From positions 1 to 64,000 of the forward strand of contig JAAEZQ010000003.1 of the NCBI GenBank assembly GCA_018222805.1: a DNA stretch of 64,000 nt. Direction: 5' to 3'. A model generated the notes under the pieces. That model was not told the origin of the DNA and searched no databases. It worked only from the letters and a program-made list of their open reading frames with translations. The position numbers were made by a program, and so were the translations under genes. Of the stretch, positions 16,460 through 25,706 are shown in pieces; position 1 is the first letter of the stretch, and every line of letters begins with the position of its first letter. The DNA is from Vibrionaceae bacterium. Its GTDB lineage: Bacteria; Pseudomonadota; Gammaproteobacteria; Enterobacterales; Vibrionaceae.

Positions 16460-18016
16460 ATGTTCGTTAAAGTAACAGTCAAAAAAAATACGTATTTTGA
16501 TTCGGTGTCGTTAATGGCTTTGTCTACAAAAGTCAATGAATTAAAAGATGTCGAGCAGGCGTTTGTCGCAATGGCTACCGACATGAATAAAGGTGTATTA
16601 GACAATGTAGGTTTATTGGACGATGAAATTCGCAGTTCGAACAGCGGTGACCTATTTGTTGTTATTAAAGCAGTTAGTGAAGAAGCGTGTGAACAGACGC
16701 TAGAAGAAGTTGAAAAATTATTAAAAGGTGGCGATAACGCTACTGCTGGATTAGGCGGTTCGCAAGATAAGAAATTTACTACTCTAAAAAGTGCATTAAA
16801 GCAGCAGCCAGAAGCTAATCTTGCGATTATTTCGGTACCGGGCGAATTTGCTAAACGTGAAGCGAAAATGGCACTGGATAATGATCTGCATGTATTGATG
16901 TTTAGTGATAACGTTTCAGTCGAAGATGAGGTCGAGCTAAAGACGTTAGCTCATCAAAAGGGTTTGTTGATGATGGGGCCTGATTGCGGTACTGCGATCA
17001 TCAATAACGTGGGCCTTTGCTTTGCGAATAAAGTACGCACTGGAAACATCGGTATCGTTGGTGCATCGGGCACAGGTAGCCAGGAAGTAGCAGCACGAAT
17101 CCATGACTTTGGCGGCGGCATAACTCAGCTACTGGGTACCGGTGGTCGTGATTTGAGCGAAGCCGTTGGTGGTATCATGATGCTAGATGGTTTACGTGCA
17201 CTTGAAGCCGATCCTAACACTGAAGTTGTACTTATCGTTTCTAAGCCAGCAGCGAAAAGCGTTGAAGCCAAAGTGCTTGAGCAAGTGAAATCAATGTCGA
17301 AACCTGTTGTCGTGTGTCTACTTGGCGGTGATGAAGCGCCTGTGGTAGAAGCAGGAGCGCATTTTGCGAAAACCACCAAAGAAGCTGCGCTACAAGCGGT
17401 TATCCTTGCGGGCATCGACGAAGCAGGCATTAACAAACGCACGCTTAACCTCCCCCTAATTGAAGAAATCAAAGCGAAGCTGAAACCAGAGCAAAAGTAC
17501 ATCCGCGGTCTATTTTGTGGCGGTACTCTGTGTGAAGAATCGATGATGTTAGCACGTGAGCATTTCTCAGATGTATACAGCAATATCGCGAAAAAACCAG
17601 AACAACGTTTGACTGATATTAACGTTAGCCAAGCACATACCTTCATCGATTTTGGTGACGATGATTTCACTAATGGTCGTCCTCATCCAATGATTGAACC
17701 ATCATCACGCATCGAGCGTTTGCTTAAAGAAGCAGACGATCCAGAAGTCGGCGTTATCGTTCTTGATTTTGTGATTGGCTACGGTTCTCACGAAGATCCA
17801 GTCGGTGTGACGCTTCCAGCGATCATTGAAGCGAAACAAAAAGCCGAAGCTCGTGGCCAACATTTAGAAATCCTTGGTTATGTTCTAGGTACGGATTTAG
17901 ATAGTCCAGACATGAATGAACAAATCGAGAAACTGGCACAAGTGGGCGTCACTATCTCCAGCAGTAGCCAGAACACCGGATTACTGGCGCGTGGTTTTGT
18001 GAGCAAAGGAGAATAA
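16460..18016 (+). CDS. allF: AllF/FdrA, oxamate carbamoyltransferase subunit
   Basis: 518 residues of the FdrA family, built from CoA-ligase/succinyl-CoA-synthetase-like domains. It has a Rossmann segment at about residues 192-240 (IGIVGASGTGSQEVAARIHDFGGG, TGGRDLSEAVGG) and MGPDCGTAI before it. E. coli AllF with AllG and AllH forms oxamate carbamoyltransferase in anaerobic allantoin use. AGAGGCG precedes the ATG. The gene ends 2 bp before allG, so the two are coupled. The chain is somewhat shorter than the E. coli protein (about 555 residues). Homologues also occur with other cyclic-amide pathways, so oxamate is the best-known but not the only possible acceptor. Confidence 0.88.
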   Translation: MFVKVTVKKNTYFDSVSLMALSTKVNELKDVEQAFVAMATDMNKGVLDNVGLLDDEIRSSNSGDLFVVIKAVSEEACEQTLEEVEKLLKGGDNATAGLGGSQDKKFTTLKSALKQQPEANLAIISVPGEFAKREAKMALDNDLHVLMFSDNVSVEDEVELKTLAHQKGLLMMGPDCGTAIINNVGLCFANKVRTGNIGIVGASGTGSQEVAARIHDFGGGITQLLGTGGRDLSEAVGGIMMLDGLRALEADPNTEVVLIVSKPAAKSVEAKVLEQVKSMSKPVVVCLLGGDEAPVVEAGAHFAKTTKEAALQAVILAGIDEAGINKRTLNLPLIEEIKAKLKPEQKYIRGLFCGGTLCEESMMLAREHFSDVYSNIAKKPEQRLTDINVSQAHTFIDFGDDDFTNGRPHPMIEPSSRIERLLKEADDPEVGVIVLDFVIGYGSHEDPVGVTLPAIIEAKQKAEARGQHLEILGYVLGTDLDSPDMNEQIEKLAQVGVTISSSSQNTGLLARGFVSKGE

Positions 18017-18018
18017 AA

Positions 18019-19437
18019 ATGAGCAAAGTAGCACAACTATTTTCAGATCTGAATGTAATCAACGTAGGTTTGGAATTTTTCAAACAGGATATTCAGAAAC
18101 AACAAGCGCCAGTTACTCAAGTAAGCTGGCAGCCAATTGCTGGTGGTAACAAAGCAGTGATTGATGCTTTGGATAAATTGGCACAGCCAGAAATCGCTGC
18201 CAAGATCGAGGCGGCAAACGAAGAAGCGGTAACGCGCATCATTAATTCACATCCAGTATTGGTAGGTTACGAGCGAGCGATTGATGTTGTTCCGGGCATG
18301 ACCAAAACGACAATCCTTCACGCAGGACCACCGATTGCATGGGAAGATATGAATGGTCCAATGCGTGGTGCGGTGACAGGTGCTCTGATTTTTGAAGGCC
18401 TTGCGAGCAACTTAGATGAAGCATTCAGACTTGCTGGTTCAGGTGAGATTACCTTTTCGCCTTGTCACGAGCACGACTGTGTTGGCTCAATGGCGGGTGT
18501 CACTTCTGCATCTATGTACATGCACGTAGTGAAGAACCAAACTTACGGTAACATCGCGTACACCAACCTCAGTGAACAGATGGCGAAAATCCTGCGTATG
18601 GGTGCAAACGATGAGAGCGTTGTTGAGCGTCTCATTTGGATGCGCGAAGTACTAGGTCCAATGCTAAAAGCGGCGATGGAATTCGGTGAGCCGATCGACC
18701 TACGCCTGATGCTAGCACAAGCACTGCATATGGGCGATGAGTGCCATAACCGTAACAACGCGGGTACGGCACTATTGGCTCAGGCTCTGACGCCACGAAT
18801 TCTACAAACAGACTTCACAACTGAGCAAAAACGCGAAGTATTCGAGTTTATTGCTTCTAGTGATTACTTCTCTGGCCCTACGTGGATGGCAATGTGTAAG
18901 TGTGCACTGGATGCGGGACACGGTGTCGAAAACAGTACTATTGTGACCACAATGGCACGAAACGGCGTGGAGTTTGGTATTCGAATGAGTGGTATGCCTG
19001 GCTTTACTTGGTTTACTGGGCCTGCGCAAAAAGTGGTTGGTCCTCTATTTGCGGGTTACAAGCCTGAAGACTCTGGCCTGGATATTGGTGATAGTGCGAT
19101 CACTGAAACATACGGCATTGGTGGCTTTGCTATGGCAACGGCACCAGCAATCGTTGCTTTGGTTGGTGGAACAGTTGGAGAAGCAATTGATTACTCAATC
19201 CAAATGGATGAAATCACGACCGACACTAACCCAAACGTCACGATCCCTCTACTTAATTTCAAAGGCATTTCGTCTGGTATTGATGTGCGTAAGGTATTGG
19301 AAACAGGCATTTTGCCTATCATCAACACCGCTATCGCTCACAAAGAACCAGGCGTAGGCATGATCGGTTGTGGTATCACTAACCCACCAGTCGAATGTTT
19401 TGAGAAAGCGTTACTCGCATTTGCCAATAAGATGTAA
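18019..19437 (+). CDS. allG: AllG/YlbE (DUF1116), oxamate carbamoyltransferase subunit
   Basis: A 472-residue cytoplasmic protein of the DUF1116 family. Conserved-looking blocks include ILHAGPPIAWEDMNGPMRGA, FSPCHEHDCVGSMAGVTSAS, MGDECHNRNNAG and GGTVGEAIDYSIQMDEITTDTNP. It starts 2 bp after allF with AAAGGAGAATAAAA as SD, so both are made together. In E. coli this subunit works with AllF and AllH to phosphorolyse carbamoyl-oxamate. Several conserved Cys/His residues in FSPCHEHDC suggest a metal or active site, which is my inference. Confidence 0.88.
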   Translation: MSKVAQLFSDLNVINVGLEFFKQDIQKQQAPVTQVSWQPIAGGNKAVIDALDKLAQPEIAAKIEAANEEAVTRIINSHPVLVGYERAIDVVPGMTKTTILHAGPPIAWEDMNGPMRGAVTGALIFEGLASNLDEAFRLAGSGEITFSPCHEHDCVGSMAGVTSASMYMHVVKNQTYGNIAYTNLSEQMAKILRMGANDESVVERLIWMREVLGPMLKAAMEFGEPIDLRLMLAQALHMGDECHNRNNAGTALLAQALTPRILQTDFTTEQKREVFEFIASSDYFSGPTWMAMCKCALDAGHGVENSTIVTTMARNGVEFGIRMSGMPGFTWFTGPAQKVVGPLFAGYKPEDSGLDIGDSAITETYGIGGFAMATAPAIVALVGGTVGEAIDYSIQMDEITTDTNPNVTIPLLNFKGISSGIDVRKVLETGILPIINTAIAHKEPGVGMIGCGITNPPVECFEKALLAFANKM

Positions 19438-19452
19438 TTAAGAGAATAGAGA

Positions 19453-19504
19453 GGGGCTTAGCCCCATAACACTTAATGACTGCGCCAGTGAAGACGCTGG
19501 CGCA
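19453..19504 (+). terminator. Double hairpin after allG
   Basis: A small stem GGGGCTTAGCCCC (19453-19465) is followed by TGCGCCAG (19481-19488) pairing with CTGGCGCA (19497-19504). No T tract follows (ATCCCC), so it may only partly terminate, lowering expression of carbamate kinase or protecting the upstream mRNA. Confidence 0.5.
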
Positions 19505-19578
19505 ATCCCCAGCGGCTAATTTTAAGAATATTAAACATGTTCTATGTCTAGATGGGGGCTAACAGTAGAGGTGTACCA

Positions 19579-20517
19579 ATGAGAATTGTTTTAGCACTAG
19601 GCGGTAACGCTTTATTAGAACGCGGCCAACCATTAACAGCCGAAAACCAACGTATCAATATTAAAAAAGCTGCCGCAGCGATAGCGGAAATTGCCAAGCA
19701 ACATGAAGTCGTTATTGTTCATGGAAATGGTCCACAAGTGGGCTTACTTATGGAACAAAATAGCCAGTATCAACAACAAAAGCCAGAAGTGACCGCGTAT
19801 CCATTGGATGTGTTGGGTGCACAAACCTGCGGTATGATTGGCTATATGTTACAGCAAGAGTTATTCAATGCTGATAATCAATTACATATCACAACGATGT
19901 TCTCCCAGACATGTGTCGATATCGAAGATAGTGCATTTGACGATCCAACCAAGTTCGTTGGGCCTGTATATAGAGACGAAGATATCGAAGCATTGCGTGC
20001 AGAGAACCCTGCGGCTATCTACAAGAAAGATGGCGACTACTACCGTCGAGTTGTAGCATCACCTCAACCTCAAAATATCGTTGAGTCGGCACAGATTACC
20101 CGTCTACTAGAAAGCGGCAACACGGTTATTGCTTGCGGCGGTGGCGGCGTTCCAGTATTTGAAGCGCAAGACGGTAAGTTGGTTGGCGTAGAATGTGTAA
20201 TCGATAAAGACCTTACTGCTGAGCTACTGGCAGAGCAAATTAGTGCCGATCTGTTTGTTATTCTTACTGATGGTGCAGTTTACCTCAACTACGGTCAGGA
20301 AAACCAACAGGCTATCAAATGGACTACACCAAGAGAGCTCTCAAACTATGACTTCCCGGCAGGATCTATGGGGCCAAAAATTGATGCAGTATGTCGCTTT
20401 GTCAATCGGGGGCACGGTTATGCAGCGATTGGTGCGTTAGACCAGTTGGATGCGGTGATCAATGGTGAATCAGGTACTCGTATTACTCAAGGTGAAGGAA
20501 TAAGCTTTTATTCCTGA
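19579..20517 (+). CDS. Carbamate kinase
   Basis: Transfers phosphate from carbamoyl phosphate to ADP, releasing carbamate (ammonia and CO2) and ATP. The 312-residue length is normal. The amino-acid kinase fold is plain: MRIVLALGGNALLERGQ at the N-terminus, VVIVHGNGPQVGLL, TVIACGGGGVPVF, the lysine-aspartate pair CVIDKDLTAELLA, and GSMGPKIDAVCRFV near the end. The frame opens at 19552, but the ATG at 19579 has AGAGGTG 5 nt upstream. It follows allFG, as the E. coli allantoin cluster follows with ybcF/allK, so its substrate would be carbamoyl phosphate made by AllFGH, giving ATP by substrate-level phosphorylation. An arginine-deiminase role is unlikely without arcA nearby. Confidence 0.93.
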   Translation: MRIVLALGGNALLERGQPLTAENQRINIKKAAAAIAEIAKQHEVVIVHGNGPQVGLLMEQNSQYQQQKPEVTAYPLDVLGAQTCGMIGYMLQQELFNADNQLHITTMFSQTCVDIEDSAFDDPTKFVGPVYRDEDIEALRAENPAAIYKKDGDYYRRVVASPQPQNIVESAQITRLLESGNTVIACGGGGVPVFEAQDGKLVGVECVIDKDLTAELLAEQISADLFVILTDGAVYLNYGQENQQAIKWTTPRELSNYDFPAGSMGPKIDAVCRFVNRGHGYAAIGALDQLDAVINGESGTRITQGEGISFYS

Positions 20518-20669
20518 ATATTTCAGTCACTTTAATTTACGTAAATAGCCGATTAATAAAGGCTATGGGTAAGTTTTTTATTTTTAATTATTAACATGAA
20601 AATAGTGATACTGTTTTTATATAAACAATAATTCCTATTCCATTAACGGTATTATATAAGGAAGATAGA

Positions 20670-21797
20670 ATGAAAAAATTATCGCTCACAGTATTAATGA
20701 CTGCCATTATTTCCACCCCACTAATAGCGGAAACTATTTATAACGGAGATGTAATTCAAGGTCGAAAAGTTATTACAAAGCTGGATGTGCAAGATTTTGA
20801 TAATAATAGTGTCTCAGAACTTTTTTTTCGGGCTGGTGACCAAATTAATACAGGTCAGTATTATTATGTGCCGGTAACCGTGATTAAAGGTAAGCGTCCT
20901 GGTAAGGCTGTTATGTTTGTCGCTGGGGTGCATGCCAACGAAATGAATCCTTACTTAACGGCGAATCTGATCAAACAACAACTCGATACTGAAAAAATGT
21001 CAGGAACAGTGACAATCGTTCATCAGTACAATATCCCTGGCTTGATAAATAATATTCGCGAGTATGTACCCTCTGGTCCAGTAAAAGTAAACAGTAATCT
21101 CAATCGTCAAGTTGCATTGGACTCGGTCATTAGCAGTAGTCAACGTTACTCATATACGCTTTGGAACCATTTGCTAAAAGATAATGCTGATTATGCGTTA
21201 GATATGCATACCGCTAACCCGACAACCTTCCCATTGGCTGCCTATTCGGATTTGAGTATTCCTGCTGTAAAACAACTGACGCGATTGTTCCCTCTTGATG
21301 CGACGATCAATAGTTCGGGAACCACGTCCGTTTCTGGTGCATATAATGCTATCGGAGTACCAGCATTTACTCTGGAAATTGGCTCTCGTGAAGTATATGA
21401 ACCGGAATGGGTAGAAAAGGCGCTGCAAGGGGCAATAAACTTATTGCGATTCGCTGATGTCATAGATGGTGAGTTCCAGACCTATCAAGACATCGTAGAT
21501 ACGAATGTATGGCTGGATGTAACGGCTGAGTTCGGTGGATTTGTCGTGCCGGAGATCGAGGTACTCGATAAGGTTAAAAAAGGCGACTTAATGTTTACTC
21601 AGTATGATGCTTTTGGACATGCTGTCAAACAATATACCAGTCCAGCCGATGGACTAGTGATTCAGGTTATTCAGAACCCTATGGCCGAAGCCGGGATGCA
21701 ATTGGGATCCGTGGTGTATTTTGATCCTGCCAAGGAATTGTCTGACAACGAAGGTGTTGGTTCTGTTACAGTGAAAGATATACCAAGTAAAAAATAG
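20670..21797 (+). CDS. Exported M14/AstE-AspA-type succinylglutamate desuccinylase/aspartoacylase family hydrolase
   Basis: 375 residues with a signal peptide (MKKLSLTVLMTAIISTPLIA, then ETIYNG), so it acts in the periplasm. It carries the zinc-site pattern of the family: AGVHANEMNPY (His and Glu ligands) and, later, YALDMHTANP (His ligand). A catalytic Glu is plausibly in FTLEIGSREVYEPEW. The C-terminal quarter is a biotinyl-lipoyl-like beta domain (VPEIEVLDKVKKGDLMFTQYDAFG) common in these proteins. AAGGAAG precedes the ATG. Placed just after carbamate kinase, it may release a small carboxylate or N-acyl compound outside the cytoplasm. The substrate is unknown. Confidence 0.82.
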   Translation: MKKLSLTVLMTAIISTPLIAETIYNGDVIQGRKVITKLDVQDFDNNSVSELFFRAGDQINTGQYYYVPVTVIKGKRPGKAVMFVAGVHANEMNPYLTANLIKQQLDTEKMSGTVTIVHQYNIPGLINNIREYVPSGPVKVNSNLNRQVALDSVISSSQRYSYTLWNHLLKDNADYALDMHTANPTTFPLAAYSDLSIPAVKQLTRLFPLDATINSSGTTSVSGAYNAIGVPAFTLEIGSREVYEPEWVEKALQGAINLLRFADVIDGEFQTYQDIVDTNVWLDVTAEFGGFVVPEIEVLDKVKKGDLMFTQYDAFGHAVKQYTSPADGLVIQVIQNPMAEAGMQLGSVVYFDPAKELSDNEGVGSVTVKDIPSKK

Positions 21798-21815
21798 AAT
21801 TGAGTTGTTGAACGT

Positions 21816-21843
21816 AGCCTGGCTTATGCCAGGCTTTTGTTTG
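21816..21843 (+). terminator. Intrinsic terminator after the M14 hydrolase
   Basis: AGCCTGGC (21816-21823) pairs with GCCAGGCT (21828-21835) around a 4-nt loop, followed by TTTGTTTG. It ends the carbamoyl/purine cluster. The next 250 bp hold no gene that I can see. Confidence 0.8.
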
Positions 21844-22092
21844 TGTTTGTTTTCTGTTTATGAGAGTTAACGAATGGATAGACCACAACAATTATTGTGC
21901 TCATCAAGAAAGAGCTGTGGCATAACACCAATAGAAACATTAGAGTGTGGGAAATTCATCTGGGCTGAAAAGACTCTAGCCCAGACATAACTTGGCAGGC
22001 ACCGAGCCAAAAATGGGTAACTGTCAGTTCAGGCCCGACTTAGTACACCTTACTTTTGACCCAGGCTTAGTCGATATTACTGCTATTGAGTT

Positions 22093-22770
22093 CTAGGTTG
22101 GGATTTGCATCACTTTGAGTTTTGGTGATATCAATAACTTAGCCTCTGTTGCTAATTGCACCTCTTCAACTGAGAACTCTGGAGCAATTTCTGTTAGCAG
22201 CATGCCATTTTCAGTTAACTCAATCACGCCCATTTCGGTCACAATCAAATCAACTTGATTAGCGGCAGTCAGTGGTAAAGTACAGCTGCGTAGGAGCTTT
22301 GGTTTACCTTTGACAGTGTGCTCCATGGCGACAATCACTTTTTTTGCGCCTACAACCAGATCCATCGCTCCACCCATGCCTGGTACCATCTTGCCTGGAA
22401 TGATCCAATTGGCTAGATTGCCTTTTTCATCAACCTGCAAGGCACCTAATACGGTGGAATCGACGTGGCCACCGCGAATAATCGCGAATGAGTCGGCACT
22501 GTCGAAGTAACAGCAACCTTCGATTGCGGTGATAGGTTGAGCTCCTGCATTGACCAAATCTGGATCGATTTCATGTTCTTCAGCGAGGTTATCTATCCCA
22601 AGTAATCCATTTTCCGCATGGAGTAGAATTTCGACCTCTTTATCTACTTCGTTCGCAACCAAAGTCGGCAGGCCGATACCAAGGTTAACGATGTCACCAT
22701 CATGCATTTCCTGAGCAACACGCCAAGCGATACGGCGACGAATAATATGTTTATCTAGCTGTACTGACAT
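22093..22770 (-). CDS. atoA: 3-oxoacid CoA-transferase subunit B (AtoA/ScoB)
   Basis: 225 residues, the beta subunit of a class I CoA transferase that moves CoA from acetyl- or succinyl-CoA to acetoacetate or another short acid. The catalytic Glu53 lies in LLHAENGLLG. Other family blocks are GIGLPTLVAN and GMGGAMDLVVGAKKVIVAMEH. Its ATG overlaps the stop of the A subunit by one base (TAATG), ensuring equal synthesis. It is last in a three-gene operon with subunit A and thiolase. Confidence 0.93.
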   Translation of the reverse strand: MSVQLDKHIIRRRIAWRVAQEMHDGDIVNLGIGLPTLVANEVDKEVEILLHAENGLLGIDNLAEEHEIDPDLVNAGAQPITAIEGCCYFDSADSFAIIRGGHVDSTVLGALQVDEKGNLANWIIPGKMVPGMGGAMDLVVGAKKVIVAMEHTVKGKPKLLRSCTLPLTAANQVDLIVTEMGVIELTENGMLLTEIAPEFSVEEVQLATEAKLLISPKLKVMQIPT

Positions 22771-23423
22771 TAGACTTCCTCCGTTAGGATATAGTCGACA
22801 TAAAGGCTAGGGGTTTGGATCGCTTCTGGCTGAATAACGCCAATATCGACCACCTTTTCCGCTTCGACGATCACTGTGTCTGCTGCTGTGGCCATCAGTG
22901 GATTAAAGTTTTGGCTGGTCTTGCTATAGAACACGTTACCGCGTCGGTCGACTAATGAACCTCGGATTAGTGCTAAGTCTGCTTTTAATGGCGTTTCGAG
23001 CAAATAATCTTTTCCATCCACGTTAATCACTTTTTTGCCTTCCGCAACGATAGTACCAAGGCCTGTTGGCGTTAGTACGCCGCCCAAACCTGCACCTCCA
23101 CTGCGAATTCGTTCAGCAAGAGTGCCCTGAGGAACCAGCTCAACCTCTAGCGTTCCATCATTCATTTGTGCCCCCGTTTCAGGGTTTAGACCAATGTGTG
23201 AAGCGTATAGTTTTTTGACACGTTTTTCGGCGATCAGTTTGCTGGTTCCACGGCCTGGCGATGCGGTGTCTGTGGTAATCAGGGTGATGTCCTTGATATC
23301 AAACTCGATAAGGAGGTCTATCAGTTTCTCTGGCGCACCTGTGGCCATGAAACCACCGACCATAATGGTCATGCCATCATGGATAAGTTCTTTAAGTTGT
23401 TGAGGTGAAGCGGATTTTTTCAT
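22770..23423 (-). CDS. atoD: 3-oxoacid CoA-transferase subunit A (AtoD/ScoA)
   Basis: 217 residues, alpha subunit of the heterodimeric CoA transferase. The CoA-transferase signature GGFMATGAPEKLIDLL is near the N-terminus, followed by LITTDTASPGRGTSKLI and the ENG-partner region VDGKDYLLETPLKADLALIRGS. It lies 13 bp downstream of the thiolase and overlaps the B subunit. Together they would activate acetoacetate and cleave acetoacetyl-CoA to two acetyl-CoA, or run in reverse. Confidence 0.93.
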   Translation of the reverse strand: MKKSASPQQLKELIHDGMTIMVGGFMATGAPEKLIDLLIEFDIKDITLITTDTASPGRGTSKLIAEKRVKKLYASHIGLNPETGAQMNDGTLEVELVPQGTLAERIRSGGAGLGGVLTPTGLGTIVAEGKKVINVDGKDYLLETPLKADLALIRGSLVDRRGNVFYSKTSQNFNPLMATAADTVIVEAEKVVDIGVIQPEAIQTPSLYVDYILTEEV

Positions 23424-23436
23424 AACAATATCCTAT

Positions 23437-24642
23437 TTAACAGCGTTTGATGATCACTGCGGTACCCATGCCACCGCCGATACACAGAGAAGCGAGGCCT
23501 AAGTCGCTGAGGGTTCGATGTAGCTGATAAACGAGCGTAGTTACGATACGGTTACCCGATGCACCAATAGGATGACCGAGCGCAATTGCCCCACCACTGA
23601 GGTTACTTCGTTCAAGAAGCCACGGCGCATCGATGTTGTGTTGGTCTGCTAATGAGTGCACGACCCCAAGTGCTTGTGCAGCAAATGCTTCGTTCAACTC
23701 GAAAACTTGAATATCCTCTATGGATAAGTTGGCTTTGTTAAGAGCATTGGCGACAGCAGGTACTGGCCCAAGTCCCATTACTTCAGGTGCGATGGCCCCC
23801 TGACCGTACTCAATGATCTCGGCAAGCGGAGTCAGATTTAAGCGTTCAACCGCACTCTCAGAAGCAAGCAAAATCGCTGACGCTCCATCATTAATGCCAG
23901 AGGCATTACCAGCAGTGACAGACCCATCTGGGGTAAAAGCTGGTTTTAGCTTTTGAAGCGCTTCATAGGTACAGTCAAGCTTTGGATATTCATCTTGCTT
24001 AACTTCAACTTGGCGGCGACGGTTTACGATAGTGATGGGCGCGATTTCCTCATTGAAGAAACCACTTTCGATAGCATGGGCTGCTTTCATTTGGCTGCGC
24101 AAAGCAAACGCATCTTGCTCTTCACGGGTTAACTCAAACTTTTGAGCAATGTTTTCCGCTGTAATGCCCATGTGGTAGTGGTGGAATGCATCTGTCAAAC
24201 CGTCTTTGATAATGCTGTCTTCAAGATTCTGATGCCCCATTCGATAACCACGACGAATTTGACCATTGGCAATAAATGGTGCATTAGACATGCTTTCCAT
24301 ACCGCAAGCCATCACGACTTCAGCATCTCCTGCGCGAATATGGCTCGCGGCGTCCATTATGGTTTTCATGCCACTGCCGCAGATCATGTTCAGCGTATAC
24401 GCAGGAACCGAATCTGGAATACCTGCTTTGATAGCAGCCTGGCGCGCTGGTCCCATACCTGTGCCGCCAGTAAGTACATTACCGGCAATCACCTCATCAA
24501 TCATTTCAGGTGCAATATCTGCTTGCTCGATTACGGCTTTCATAGCGTGTGCGCCAAGCTCCACTGCAGAGAGCGGGCTTAATGCCCCGTTAAAACTACC
24601 TATTGGTGTGCGTTTCGCAGCTACAATAAAAATTCGTTCCAT
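23437..24642 (-). CDS. atoB: Acetyl-CoA C-acetyltransferase (thiolase)
   Basis: About 401 residues. It is a biosynthetic/degradative thiolase II that interconverts acetoacetyl-CoA plus CoA with two acetyl-CoA. Catalytic residues are in place: Cys88 in LNMICGSGMK, His in LGHPIGASGNR and Cys in CIGGGMG. The frame opens at a TTG (24654), but the ATG at 24642 has GGAGGT at 5 nt and starts MERIFIVAAKRTPIG as usual. It is first in the operon with the two CoA-transferase subunits. No beta-hydroxybutyrate dehydrogenase, AtoE transporter or AtoSC regulator is nearby. Confidence 0.93.
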   Translation of the reverse strand: MERIFIVAAKRTPIGSFNGALSPLSAVELGAHAMKAVIEQADIAPEMIDEVIAGNVLTGGTGMGPARQAAIKAGIPDSVPAYTLNMICGSGMKTIMDAASHIRAGDAEVVMACGMESMSNAPFIANGQIRRGYRMGHQNLEDSIIKDGLTDAFHHYHMGITAENIAQKFELTREEQDAFALRSQMKAAHAIESGFFNEEIAPITIVNRRRQVEVKQDEYPKLDCTYEALQKLKPAFTPDGSVTAGNASGINDGASAILLASESAVERLNLTPLAEIIEYGQGAIAPEVMGLGPVPAVANALNKANLSIEDIQVFELNEAFAAQALGVVHSLADQHNIDAPWLLERSNLSGGAIALGHPIGASGNRIVTTLVYQLHRTLSDLGLASLCIGGGMGTAVIIKRC

Positions 24643-24816
24643 ACCTACCTCCAAGTATCAGTGCTTGAGTTCAGTCTAAGTGTCGATAGAGGAAGGGTGT
24701 TATAGGCAATAATTCAAACCCGCTTTGCATAAATGCAAATACCAAATCCGGGTTGGATCACGTCTTTTCGTTGGCATCACTTTTATCTTTGAGAGAGGTA
24801 AATTGGAGATATGGTT

Positions 24817-25704
24817 ATGCAAAATCAGATTGCTTGTGCCCCTTGCTGTTGGGGTGTCGAAGACTCTAAAAATGGCGAAAACCCAAGCTGGGGGAAGGTG
24901 TTGATGGACGCCAGTGATGGTGGATATCGAGGCATCGAATTGGGACCCGATGGTTTTTTTCCTGAAGATGACGCGTTACTTACCAGTGCTTGCCGAACGC
25001 GTGGCTTGCAGATTTGCGCAGGTAAACTGCAACTTCCCTTTAGCGATAGCAGCAAAAGGGAAACGATATTTGCTGACGCTGAGAAGGTGTGTTCACGGCT
25101 AAATAAATTACAGGTAAAAAACCTATTGTTGATGGAAGGCATTCACCCTGAGCGCTTAGGAGTCATCGGGCAAAGTGCGGTAGCTCCGCGTTTATCAAGC
25201 GAGCGCAAATCAGAGCTCATCACGAACTTGAATGGAGTTATAGCCGTAGCAGAGAAGTATGGTTTGCGTTGTTTACTGCATCCGGGAGTCGGTGGCTACA
25301 TTGGTTTCAAAGATGAAATAGATTTTGTTCTTCGCGAGATCCCGTCGGCTAAGCTTGGCCTCTGTATCGATGTGGGTCATACTTTCTTGGATGGAATGAA
25401 CCCATCAGGTGTAATTGAGCAATATGGAAAAAGGATCGAACACGTTCATTTGAAAGATGTGTCTATCGATAAACTAAGAATTGCAATCCGAGATAAAACG
25501 CCTTGGTTTGAAGCTTATTCGGCTGGCTTAGTAACGCCGTTGGGGGAAGGGGATATCAAGCTTAACCAAGTTATCTTAACTCTTAAGGAAATAGACTATC
25601 GAGGCTGGTTGGTTGTCGAGCACGAACATTGTAGGACACAACTGGAAAAGGTAAGGCAAGATCTCAAACGTAGCCGTGCCTATCTAACAGAGTTAGGAGT
25701 GTAA
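24817..25704 (+). CDS. Sugar-phosphate isomerase/epimerase family TIM barrel (IolE/AP-endonuclease-2 fold)
   Basis: About 295 residues of the xylose-isomerase-like TIM-barrel family. Family features include GYRGIELGPDGF, CLLHPGVGGY, LGLCIDVGHTFLDG (metal-binding Asp/His), HVHLKDV and WLVVEHEH (Glu ligand). GGAG is 8 nt before the ATG at 24817 but only 2 nt before the ATG at 24811, so the later start is preferred. It overlaps closely with a TauE/SafE-type permease 2 bp downstream, so they form one unit divergent from the thiolase operon. It resembles IolE/IolI paralogues. An alternative inositol isomer or a keto-sugar is plausible as substrate. Confidence 0.8.
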   Translation: MQNQIACAPCCWGVEDSKNGENPSWGKVLMDASDGGYRGIELGPDGFFPEDDALLTSACRTRGLQICAGKLQLPFSDSSKRETIFADAEKVCSRLNKLQVKNLLLMEGIHPERLGVIGQSAVAPRLSSERKSELITNLNGVIAVAEKYGLRCLLHPGVGGYIGFKDEIDFVLREIPSAKLGLCIDVGHTFLDGMNPSGVIEQYGKRIEHVHLKDVSIDKLRIAIRDKTPWFEAYSAGLVTPLGEGDIKLNQVILTLKEIDYRGWLVVEHEHCRTQLEKVRQDLKRSRAYLTELGV

Positions 25705-25706
25705 AT

